Source: Treponema sp. (GTDB lineage: Bacteria; Spirochaetota; Spirochaetia; Treponematales; Breznakiellaceae). Taken from it: 6,130 bases of DNA. The position numbers were made by a program, and so were the translations under genes. This document shows positions 1 through 6,050 of this stretch, one piece after another; positions within the stretch are counted from its first letter, which is position 1; each line of letters opens with the position of its first letter. The DNA lies in the NCBI GenBank assembly GCA_031275535.1, contig JAISOR010000006.1, positions 1 to 6,130 of the forward strand, written 5' to 3'. The notes beneath the pieces were generated by a model. That model was not told where the DNA came from and did not search any database. It saw only the letters and a list, made by a program, of their open reading frames with translations.

Positions 1-62
1 CGGATGTGATTCTGTTTATAGAATCATCAAACTGGAAGGGAAAAAAGGAGTATGAGGAATGA
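1..62 (+). CDS. possible C-terminal tail of an upstream gene (partial)
   Basis: The frame beginning at base 3 is open from the window edge to a TGA at 60-62 and would encode DVILFIESSNWKGKKEYEE. It ends in an ATGA overlap with the ATG of the substrate-binding protein at 59, the same 4-bp overlap seen between the permease and ATPase genes at 1988-1991. That junction is the main reason to believe it, because an open frame of about 20 codons is common by chance. A second frame, from base 2, is also open to a TGA at 53-55. If real, this is the upstream member of the ABC operon, translationally coupled to it. No family can be assigned from 19 residues. Confidence 0.38.
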   Translation, partial: DVILFIESSNWKGKKEYEE

Positions 63-1060
63 AGAAGAATTTGGTGATTATCGGCCTATGTATTACGGCG
101 CTGCTGCTTGTCTCCGCCGGGGGTAAGGATGTATCCGGCGCCGGGGCAAAGCAAATCCGGATCGGTATTGCGAAGATTGTCCAGCATGAAGCCCTGGATG
201 CCTGCGAGCAGGGCATCCTTGACGCCCTAAAGGACCGGGGAATCGATGCGGTTACCGATTTACAAAACGCCAATGGCGATATGAACACCGCTTCCCAGAT
301 CGCCAACAAATTTAAGAGCGATAAGGTTGATGTGGCGGTGGGGATTGCCACGCCCATAGCGGTAGCCCTGGCCAATACCATCAAGGATACGCCGGTCATA
401 TTTACCGCGGTAACCGATCCGGTGGGGGCCAGCCTGGTTTCAACCCTGGCCCACGGGGAGGGGAATGTTACCGGCCTGTCCGACGCCATACCCACGGGGG
501 ATCATATCGCCCTTTTTAAGGAGATCGCCGGGATCTCCACCCTGGGGTATATCTATACCAGTTCCGAGGCCAATTCGATTTCGGCCCTGGCCCTGGTTGA
601 AGAGGCCTGCGCCGCCCAGGGGCTCCGCCTGGTCACCCAGGCGATCAACACCTCCGCGGAACTCCGGCAGGCCGCGGAGGCTATCGTGAACCGGGTGGAC
701 GGTATTTACCTTACCACGGACAATACGGTATACTCAGCCCTGCCCTCGTTGATCCAGGTATTCAGCGCCGCCAAAAAACCGATCTTTTCCGGGGATGTAA
801 CCGGCGCATTGACCGGGGGCTGTATGATCGCCTCGGGGTTTAACTACTATAAAGCGGGACTTGCCACGGGGAACATCATCGCGGATGTGCTGGGAGGGAA
901 GAAGCCCGCCGACATACCGGTAAAATTCCTTACCGATCCATCGGAGTCGGATATGCTCTTCGATCTTGATGAAGCACAGAATTGCGGCATCACCATCCCG
1001 GAGCGGTATCTTTCCCAGGCGAACTATATCTTCCGCAATGGGGCTTTGACTTCTAAGTAA
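59..1060 (+). CDS. ABC transporter substrate-binding protein (TrpX-like, PF04392 family)
   Basis: This is a secreted ligand-binding protein that would deliver its substrate to the permease and ATPase encoded just downstream. At 333 residues it has the usual family length. Residues 1-20 form a signal peptide: KK at 2-3, a hydrophobic core, and VSA before a likely signal peptidase I cut after A20. There is no lipobox cysteine. The mature part shows family hallmarks: the first strand IRIGIAKIVQHEALD (33-47), VTDPVGASLV (118-127), GNVTGLSD (135-142) and TTDN (219-222), arranged as two alpha/beta lobes. The ATG at 59 is supported by GGAG at 47-50, 8 nt upstream. Homologues in the TrpXYZ systems bind tryptophan or related aromatic amino acids, and I recall a pneumococcal homologue crystallised with L-tryptophan. 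Substrate specificity here is inference only. The family and import role are well supported. Confidence 0.93.
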   Translation: MKKNLVIIGLCITALLLVSAGGKDVSGAGAKQIRIGIAKIVQHEALDACEQGILDALKDRGIDAVTDLQNANGDMNTASQIANKFKSDKVDVAVGIATPIAVALANTIKDTPVIFTAVTDPVGASLVSTLAHGEGNVTGLSDAIPTGDHIALFKEIAGISTLGYIYTSSEANSISALALVEEACAAQGLRLVTQAINTSAELRQAAEAIVNRVDGIYLTTDNTVYSALPSLIQVFSAAKKPIFSGDVTGALTGGCMIASGFNYYKAGLATGNIIADVLGGKKPADIPVKFLTDPSESDMLFDLDEAQNCGITIPERYLSQANYIFRNGALTSK

Positions 1061-1076
1061 CAAGGGTTAACAGGTA

Positions 1077-1991
1077 ATGATTGAGGGAATTCTGATTGAG
1101 GGGCTGATTTACGGCATTATGGTCTTGGGGGTGTTTCTTACCTTCAGGATACTGAATTTTGCGGATATGACCGTGGACGGCTCCTTTCCCCTGGGGGCGG
1201 CCATTATGGCGGTGATGCTGATAAAGGGCTTTCCCCCGGCGGCGGCCATGACCGTCGCCTTTATCGGCGGCGCCCTGGCGGGGCTGGTCACCTCCCTTAT
1301 CCATACCCGGCTAAAGATCCCCGACCTCCTGTCGGGGATCCTCACCATGACCATGCTCTATTCGGTAAACCTCCGGGTCATGTCCAACCGGGCCAACCTT
1401 TCCCTCCTCAAGGTCCCTACCCTCTTTAGCCGGATCCGGGACTGGGGGGGAACCTTTATGCCCCCCAATTTCGCCCTGGTGATCTTCTGTATCCTGGTGG
1501 TATTCCTTATCAAGATCATCCTGGACCTTTTCTTCCATACCGATTACGGGCTCTCCATGGGCGCCCTGGGGGCCAACCCCCAGCTGGTTATTTCCCAGGG
1601 GATGAACCCGGACATTATAAAAATGAGCGGCATCTGCCTGGCCAATGGCATGGTGGCCATCTCCGGCTCCTTTACCGCCATGTATCAGGGTTTCGCCGAT
1701 GTGAACCTGGGCAGCGGCATGATCGTCTCGGGTCTGGCCTCCCTTATGATTGGGGAATTTCTGATCCGTTCCAACAAGATTAGCCTCTTAACCCTGCGGG
1801 TCATCCTGGGCTCCATCCTCTACCGGGCCCTGATGTACCTGGCCAGAAATTACGGGTACTACGTTCACATGACCGCCAATGACCTTAAATTGATAACAGG
1901 GCTGCTCATCATCCTCTGCATCATTATCTCCAAAAGGGGATTCTTTACGGGAAGGCGGAAACGGGGGAACCCTAAAGGGAGGACCCCATGA
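1077..1991 (+). CDS. ABC transporter permease (BPD_transp_2 family, TrpY-like)
   Basis: This is the inner-membrane channel subunit of the importer, 304 residues long. Hydrophobic segments lie at about 5-22, 34-50, 56-75, 84-100, 131-152, 180-200, 212-231, 238-256 and 268-285. The C-terminal tail (286-304) is rich in Arg and Lys, as expected for a cytoplasmic end. The stretch around residues 17-40 (LGVFLTFRILNFADMTVDGSF and on) and GFADVNLGSGMIVSGLASLMIGE (205-227) match what I know of the COG4120-type permeases that pair with PF04392 binding proteins. The gene starts 16 bp after the binding-protein stop, with AAGGG at 1062-1066 as a plausible ribosome-binding site. It overlaps the ATPase start by 4 bp (ATGA at 1988-1991), so the two are probably translationally coupled. 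Only one permease gene is present, so a homodimeric channel is expected. Confidence 0.93.
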   Translation: MIEGILIEGLIYGIMVLGVFLTFRILNFADMTVDGSFPLGAAIMAVMLIKGFPPAAAMTVAFIGGALAGLVTSLIHTRLKIPDLLSGILTMTMLYSVNLRVMSNRANLSLLKVPTLFSRIRDWGGTFMPPNFALVIFCILVVFLIKIILDLFFHTDYGLSMGALGANPQLVISQGMNPDIIKMSGICLANGMVAISGSFTAMYQGFADVNLGSGMIVSGLASLMIGEFLIRSNKISLLTLRVILGSILYRALMYLARNYGYYVHMTANDLKLITGLLIILCIIISKRGFFTGRRKRGNPKGRTP

Positions 1992-2809
1992 TCCGCATCG
2001 AAAACCTGGATATGATCTTTGAACCGGGAAGCCCGGACGAAAATATCGCCCTAAAAGACATCAACCTTACGGTGCAGCAGGGGGATTTTATCACCATCAT
2101 CGGCTCAAACGGGGCGGGCAAGACGACCCTCTACAACGTTATCGCCGGAAGCCGGCTCCCTACCAGGGGCCGGATCTTTATCAGGGACGAGCTGCGGGAG
2201 GGCGCAAAAAACGCGGAACGGGAAATAACCAGGGAGGCGGAATACCGGCGGGCCCGGTATATCGGGCGGATTTTTCAAAACCCCCTCCTGGGAACCGCGG
2301 GCAAAATGACCCTGGCGGATAATATGATGATCTGCCATAAGAAGGGCTATAAGGGGCTAAAGATCAGCCTTAACAGCCCTATGCGGGAATACTTTCGGGA
2401 ACACCTGCGGAGCCTGGGCATGGGGCTGGAAAACCGTTTGAATGACAACGTGGACCTTTTTTCCGGCGGACAGCGGCAGGCCCTGACCCTCCTCATGACG
2501 GTAATGAGCAAGCCGAACCTGCTGCTCCTGGACGAACACACCGCCGCCCTGGACCCCCGGAACGCGGAGATGGTCATGGAACTTACCCTCCGTTTTGCCG
2601 CCGAATATAAGCTTACGGTGATGATGATCACCCACAATATGGCCCATGCCCTGGAATTCGGGAACCGCCTCCTGATGATGGACGGCGGAGAGATTATCCT
2701 GGACATCGATAGGGACGAAAAGGCAAAACTCAGCACCGCCGACATCGTCAAGCGCTTTAAGGATATTAAGAAGCAGGAACTGGCCAACGATAAGATGCTT
2801 CTGGGTTAA
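1988..2809 (+). CDS. ABC transporter ATP-binding protein (COG1101-like, TrpZ-like)
   Basis: This is the cytoplasmic ATPase that powers the importer, 273 residues, complete. All nucleotide-binding motifs are intact: Walker A GSNGAGKTT (39-47), Q-loop Q97 in YIGRIFQNP, signature FSGGQ (158-162), Walker B LLLLDEH with catalytic E183, D-loop ALD (187-189) and switch histidine H216. The charged stretch before the Q-loop (about 67-90) followed by YIGRIFQNPLLGTAGKMT is typical of the ATPases that accompany the TrpX/TrpY-type partners. The ATG lies inside the permease stop codon region and has a strong GGGAGG at 1977-1982, 5 nt upstream. It is the last gene of the operon; the next gene is convergent, and the long palindrome begins 26 bp after the stop. 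Confidence 0.95.
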   Translation: MIRIENLDMIFEPGSPDENIALKDINLTVQQGDFITIIGSNGAGKTTLYNVIAGSRLPTRGRIFIRDELREGAKNAEREITREAEYRRARYIGRIFQNPLLGTAGKMTLADNMMICHKKGYKGLKISLNSPMREYFREHLRSLGMGLENRLNDNVDLFSGGQRQALTLLMTVMSKPNLLLLDEHTAALDPRNAEMVMELTLRFAAEYKLTVMMITHNMAHALEFGNRLLMMDGGEIILDIDRDEKAKLSTADIVKRFKDIKKQELANDKMLLG

Positions 2810-2834
2810 GACCATGGCAAAAGCCTTTACTCTC

Positions 2835-3008
2835 TATCCGGGATACATTATCGTAGCTTACACCGGTACGTGAGGAAATTACCGGGGGTCCTGACGGAGT
2901 AAAAGCCATAGGGGACCCCCCAGAGGGTCCCCCCTATGGCTTTTACTCCGCCACCCCACCTGATTTTTCTCCACGTACCGGTGCCTTTCTTCAAGGGTAT
3001 CCCGGATA
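2835..3008. repeat. nested imperfect palindrome of about 174 bp
   Basis: Matching arms sit symmetrically around position 2922. From outside in: TATCCGGGATAC (2835-2846) pairs with 2997-3008; CACCGGTACGTG (2861-2872) pairs with 2972-2983; GGAAA (2874-2878) pairs with 2966-2970 with one G-T; GGGGT (2885-2889) pairs with 2953-2957. A perfect 20-bp stem then joins 2895-2914 to 2931-2950. At the tip ACCC (2915-2918) pairs with GGGT (2925-2928) around a 6-base loop, with two Cs (2929-2930) bulged. That is about 58 paired positions, broken mainly by an unpaired 14/13-base section at 2847-2860 and 2984-2996. No target-site duplication is visible at the ends. It could be a miniature mobile element, a long RNA hairpin at the operon 3' end, or a bidirectional terminator. 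The arms themselves are certain; the function is not. Confidence 0.88.
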
Positions 3009-3020
3009 CACGGCCAAATT

Positions 3021-3074
3021 TGCCCGGCCTTTCCTTATTGGGGGGAAGAGGGGGTTCCCCGCATAATCCGGGCA
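3021..3074. repeat. imperfect hairpin beside the long palindrome
   Basis: TGCCCGG (3021-3027) is the reverse complement of CCGGGCA (3068-3074). Inside these, TTAT (3035-3038) can pair with ATAA (3063-3066), and GGGGAA (3042-3047) with TTCCCC (3055-3060) around a 7-base purine loop. A 7-base bulge on the left and smaller internal loops interrupt the stem. It could add to transcript 3'-end structure in either direction. No T-run follows it closely, so it is not a textbook terminator. Confidence 0.5.
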
Positions 3075-3082
3075 CAATCGAC

Positions 3083-3101
3083 GGATTTCCCGATCCTTTT
3101 T
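3083..3101 (+). terminator. weak terminator-like stem with T-run
   Basis: GGAT (3083-3086) pairs with ATCC (3093-3096) across a 6-base loop, and five Ts follow immediately (3097-3101). The orientation suits transcripts leaving the ABC operon. A 4-bp stem is too short to be a convincing terminator alone; it might act with the larger structures just upstream. Confidence 0.22.
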
Positions 3102-3139
3102 GAGTATAGGTAAAAGTAACTGTTTTTGCCCTTGATGAG

Positions 3140-3153
3140 GCCGGGGGGCCGGC
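3140..3153. repeat. short GC-rich hairpin after the regulator stop codon
   Basis: GCCGG (3140-3144) and CCGGC (3149-3153) form a 5-bp stem around GGGG. It lies 2 bp beyond the regulator stop codon on the - strand, where a terminator would be expected. No run of Us follows in the leftward transcript, so an intrinsic terminator is doubtful. Confidence 0.35.
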
Positions 3154-3155
3154 GC

Positions 3156-4091
3156 TTATCGTTCTAGTTTCACGGCCATCGTAATATTTTGGCGGGAATT
3201 GCCGAAGTGTTCCCCAAAAAGGTTGATCCCCCCGGGGTATTCGCTGTCTTTTTTTACCCCGATCTTGAATGAGATATATTCGCCTTCAAAAATCCTGAGA
3301 TCCTCCAGGCTTAAATCCGACGACTTCCTCCCGTCGCCGAAACAACCCTGGGCGGAGATTTCCAGGCGGTGGAGTTCCCCGTACTGGGTGGAAGCGTCGG
3401 ACCACCAGTCGGGGTTGTATATACCCCGCTTGCCGCCGTAATCCCCGGCGCTGCGGAAGGTGAATGCCTCCTGGTGGTTTATCCAGACCGTAATATCACT
3501 GGGCCAGTCATTATGGTAGCCCGGGGCTTCGGAACAGGCTTCAAAAGAAAAGGACAGCTCCAGGATCTTTTCGGATTTTATAAAATTGTTGGAAAACCGG
3601 TACTCCAGAAACCCGGTGGCAAACCAGATAAGCTGGGCATGGATCCGGTTCGGATTGTAAAAGGCGCCTTCCGAATCCTCAATCCCGATAATAGCCCGCC
3701 TCCCCGCGATGCCGCAGGGCTTGGTTACGGAACAGTCAAAATAATTTCCCAGGGGCATATTGTAGCCCACGTCCCTGGTGGGTTTCGTGTTTTTTTTCTG
3801 ATGGGACAGGTTGAGGTACACATCTTCCGCCAGAATGGCGCATATCTTCTGCGCCCCCCGGAGCCCCGGTTTTTCCTGGGTAAAAATCAGGCCCGCCTCT
3901 TCCAGCACCCGGACATGGAGGGCCGCCGACGAAAGGGGAAGCCGGAATTGCTCGGCGAGTTCACTGATATTCAGCCCGGATTTTTCTACCAGGGTATACA
4001 GCATCTTAAGCCGTATAGGCGAGGCAAGGGCCTTTAAAACCACCGCTGATTTTTCAGGCTGATACAGATCCAGGTTGATACGATTCTTCAT
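3156..4091 (-). CDS. ArsR-type winged-helix regulator fused to a beta-rich putative sensor domain
   Basis: Residues about 14-75 form an ArsR/SmtB-type winged helix: LKALASPIRLKMLYTL, then NISELAEQFRLPLSSAALHVRVLEEAGLI, with the recognition helix near 52-66. The metal-binding cysteine motif of true ArsR sensors is absent. Most ArsR proteins have about 100 residues; this one has 311. The extra 200 residues (about 108-311) are rich in aromatics and short beta-like stretches, with GYNMPLGNYFDC (109-120), DWPSDITVWIN (195-205), YNPDWW (225-230) and a closing GGINLFGEHFGNSRQNITMAV (287-307). This suggests a jelly-roll or carbohydrate-binding-like fold. I recall similarly long regulators beside glycosidase genes in Firmicutes. 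The gene lies 9 bp downstream of the glycosidase gene with no clear ribosome-binding site, so translational coupling is likely. Sugar sensing and control of the 5895-6083 region are inferences from context. Confidence 0.85.
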   Translation of the reverse strand: MKNRINLDLYQPEKSAVVLKALASPIRLKMLYTLVEKSGLNISELAEQFRLPLSSAALHVRVLEEAGLIFTQEKPGLRGAQKICAILAEDVYLNLSHQKKNTKPTRDVGYNMPLGNYFDCSVTKPCGIAGRRAIIGIEDSEGAFYNPNRIHAQLIWFATGFLEYRFSNNFIKSEKILELSFSFEACSEAPGYHNDWPSDITVWINHQEAFTFRSAGDYGGKRGIYNPDWWSDASTQYGELHRLEISAQGCFGDGRKSSDLSLEDLRIFEGEYISFKIGVKKDSEYPGGINLFGEHFGNSRQNITMAVKLER

Positions 4092-4100
4092 GTACCGCCA

Positions 4101-5894
4101 TTACCGGTTCATCCTGTATAGGGTACTCACGGCCCGTTGGTTTATCTCCTTAAGAATATCCGGATCCACTTTAAAATTCCTGTCCATATCCATAAGGCCG
4201 TTTATCTCCTGCTGAACATCGGTAAGTTGAGTATAGCAATATCCGCAGATCCGGTCAATCTTTTTGATGGCCGTGGTAATGGCGTCGAAGCGCTTAATAA
4301 ATTCTTCCCCGGTGTTTACCTTGTTCCCATAGCCCCAGCCCTCGCCGTTATTAAAAGCGCAGCCCCCAAATTCGCTGATGATAAGCGGCTGTCCCCGGTA
4401 CCCATAGCCCCGGGCAAAGGCCGATTTAGACTGGTTGTGGTATATCAGGTTATTCAGGATGGCGTCCAAACCGGCATAGCGGCCCAGGAAAACCTCTCCC
4501 CTTTCCTCATAATCATGGAGGGTGATGATATCCGAAACCGTATGCTCCCACCCATCGTTAACGATCACCGGCCGGGATTGGTCATAGGCCTTGGTCAGGT
4601 AGTAAAGGGCCTCGGTAAAATGCTGCTGGGCGGTATCGGTCTTGACTGCCGGAATCCCCCAGGATTCGTTAAAGGGGACCCAGGTGATGATCGAGGGATG
4701 GTTGTAATTTTGCCGGACAATTTCCATCCATTCCCGGGTAAAATTGCTTACCGCCGCGTCACGGTATTCGTAGGCGGCGGCCATCTCGCTCCACACCAGG
4801 AGGCCCTTTACGTCCGCCCAATAGAGGAAGCGCTCGTCCTCAATTTTCTGATGTTTCCGGACCCCGTTGTACCCCGCGGCCAAAACCCTGTCGATGTCGG
4901 TGATAAGGGCTTTCTCGTCCGGCGGGGTAAGGTGGCTCTCCTTCCAGTAGCCCTGATCCAGGATAAGCCGCTGGTACAGGGGCGCGCCGTTGAGGAGGAT
5001 AAGGGAACCCTCAATGCGGATCTCCCGCATACCGAAATAGGAGAGAACCTCGTCCAGGGTGTTCCCCTCTTTAAGAAGGCGAAACCGGATGTCGTAGAGA
5101 GGGTGATGTTCCGGCTCCCACCGGAAGAAGCCCCACTCATTGACGCCGGTATTAACCAGATCCGCGGTCATTTCCAGGTGCTGTTTGGTCACCGGGATAA
5201 GCAGGCTGGTAACGGGGGTCCCCTGAAAGCTGACGGCCGCTTCCAGGAAACAGGGGGCCGGGTCTGAACAGGGGGCGCAAAGGTCCGCCTCTATTTTCAG
5301 TTTGCCCTCGGAAAAAAGGGGGCTCATCTTAACCGAACAAATATGTTCCCGGGGAACATATTCCAGCCAGACCGTTTTCCATATCCCCGTGGTTTGAATA
5401 TACCAGCAGCCGAAACTTTCATTCCTCCAGCGCTGTTTGCCCCGGGGCTGGGTAATATCAAAAGAATCCTCCACCCGCAGGGTAATATCGTTCTGCCCCT
5501 CCCTGGCCAGCCGGGTGATGTCGAAAGAAAACCGGGTGTAGGCCCCGTCATGGGCGCCGGCAAAATGGCCGTTGACCCAGAGTTCCGTGTGGTAATCGCT
5601 TCCCTCAAAATGGAGGATGACGCTTTTGCCGGGATGTTTATTTTTTTCAACCGGGATATTCCGGTGGTACCAGACCACCTCGTGCATGGCCGGATCCCCG
5701 ATGCCGCTTTTAGGGGTTTCATAGGTAAAGGGAACCGTAATCTTGCGGGCCGCGGGAAAAGAGCGGAACCATTCTCCTTCCAGCCCTTCCTTCCGGTCGT
5801 CAAAGGCAAAATCCCAGGAACCGTTCAGGCAGCTCCAGGAATCCGGCTCCCGGACAAATTGCGGACGGGGATAACCGTCCTGGTAGCTTTTCAT
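4101..5894 (-). CDS. glycoside hydrolase family 2 enzyme (beta-galactosidase/beta-glucuronidase-like)
   Basis: This is a retaining beta-glycosidase that would hydrolyse a non-reducing terminal sugar. At 597 residues it is near the length of three-domain GH2 enzymes and far shorter than E. coli LacZ. Domains in order: N-terminal sugar-binding jelly roll (about 12-182, with LNGSWDFAFD and WVNGHFAGAHDGAYTRFSFDIT), immunoglobulin-like domain (about 185-290), and TIM barrel (about 292-595). The catalytic residues are intact: acid/base E410 in WVPFNESWG and nucleophile E508 in ISEFGG. GVRKHQKIEDERFLYWAD (344-361) is also characteristic. No signal peptide is present, so it should act in the cytoplasm on imported oligosaccharides or glycosides. 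The start is supported by AAGAGG (5902-5907 on the complement), 7 nt upstream. I see no clear N-x-K glucuronidase motif after the nucleophile, so the sugar specificity is left open. It is the first gene of a unit with the regulator. Confidence 0.93.
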   Translation of the reverse strand: MKSYQDGYPRPQFVREPDSWSCLNGSWDFAFDDRKEGLEGEWFRSFPAARKITVPFTYETPKSGIGDPAMHEVVWYHRNIPVEKNKHPGKSVILHFEGSDYHTELWVNGHFAGAHDGAYTRFSFDITRLAREGQNDITLRVEDSFDITQPRGKQRWRNESFGCWYIQTTGIWKTVWLEYVPREHICSVKMSPLFSEGKLKIEADLCAPCSDPAPCFLEAAVSFQGTPVTSLLIPVTKQHLEMTADLVNTGVNEWGFFRWEPEHHPLYDIRFRLLKEGNTLDEVLSYFGMREIRIEGSLILLNGAPLYQRLILDQGYWKESHLTPPDEKALITDIDRVLAAGYNGVRKHQKIEDERFLYWADVKGLLVWSEMAAAYEYRDAAVSNFTREWMEIVRQNYNHPSIITWVPFNESWGIPAVKTDTAQQHFTEALYYLTKAYDQSRPVIVNDGWEHTVSDIITLHDYEERGEVFLGRYAGLDAILNNLIYHNQSKSAFARGYGYRGQPLIISEFGGCAFNNGEGWGYGNKVNTGEEFIKRFDAITTAIKKIDRICGYCYTQLTDVQQEINGLMDMDRNFKVDPDILKEINQRAVSTLYRMNR

Positions 5895-5953
5895 ACTTGT
5901 ACCTCTTGAGTATAAATCCCATATTAATACATAAAAATTGTAAATATATAGGT

Positions 5954-5982
5954 ATCATATAGAATATCTGTAGTTATGTCAA
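5954..5982 (-). promoter_or_regulatory. sigma70-type promoter for the GH2-regulator unit
   Basis: Read on the - strand there is a perfect -35 TTGACA (5977-5982), a 17-bp spacer and a -10 TATGAT (5954-5959) that matches five of six consensus bases. The start of transcription would fall near 5947, leaving a leader of about 52 nt before the GH2 start codon. A TGTAG half-site (5969-5973) lies inside the spacer. Confidence 0.75.
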
Positions 5983-6001
5983 GAAAAAAACAAAAAAAAT
6001 G
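5983..6001. promoter_or_regulatory. A-tract between the divergent promoters
   Basis: A run of seven As, a C and a run of eight As (5984-5999) fill the 19 bp between the two -35 boxes. Such tracts bend DNA and can act as UP-element-like sequence for either promoter. The sequence is clear; the role is inferred. Confidence 0.45.
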
Positions 6002-6029
6002 TTGACAACCCCCGCATTACCGTGATAAT
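6002..6029 (+). promoter_or_regulatory. sigma70-type promoter for the divergent rightward gene
   Basis: A perfect -35 TTGACA (6002-6007) is followed after 16 bp by GATAAT (6024-6029), five of six bases of the -10 consensus. TAATCT (6026-6031) with an 18-bp spacer is an alternative. Transcription would start near 6036. A CTACA half-site (6030-6034) abuts the -10 box. It faces away from the GH2 promoter, so the pair form a divergent control region. Confidence 0.7.
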
Positions 6030-6050
6030 CTACAAACAACAAAAATAATA

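Larger units (their letters stand above)
2810..3155. other. convergent intergenic region, hairpin-rich, no convincing gene
   Basis: These 346 bp separate the ABC operon from the regulator gene that converges on it. I see no gene with a credible start, ribosome-binding site and protein-like length. The region is instead dominated by inverted repeats: a nested palindrome (2835-3008), an imperfect hairpin (3021-3074), a weak stem followed by five Ts (3083-3101) and a short GC stem (3140-3153). Transcription from both sides must end somewhere here, so part of this structure probably serves termination or mRNA 3'-end protection. Confidence 0.8.

Noticed and set aside
7..26. TGATTCT/AGAATCA inverted repeat upstream of the binding-protein gene
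   Set aside because: A 7-bp stem with a 6-base loop could be an operator, but it lies within the probable upstream coding frame and has no promoter context in the window, so it is not listed as a feature.
2835..3008. CRISPR array or tRNA interpretation of the intergenic repeats
   Set aside because: The repeats are inverted and concentric, not regularly spaced direct repeats, and no cloverleaf or anticodon arm can be drawn.
2835..3008. Insertion sequence carrying a transposase
   Set aside because: No transposase frame lies between the arms and no target-site duplication is visible. Only a non-autonomous element would remain possible.
2848..3075. 75-codon open frame on the - strand across the palindrome
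   Set aside because: It runs through inverted-repeat sequence, is rich in Gly, Pro and Lys as expected from the base composition, and has no good ribosome-binding site.
3369..4037. 222-codon open frame on the + strand inside the regulator gene
   Set aside because: It is antisense to a gene with a clear winged-helix domain and shows no family resemblance, so it is best explained as a shadow frame.
4086..4100. TAATG overlap suggesting a regulator start at the GH2 stop codon
   Set aside because: That ATG is in a different frame from the regulator and meets a stop after about 15 codons; the ATG at 4091 gives the complete winged-helix domain.
4137..5267. 376-codon open frame on the + strand inside the GH2 gene
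   Set aside because: It is antisense to a gene with intact catalytic motifs. Long mirror frames are common in GC-rich coding sequence, and its translation shows no recognisable domain.
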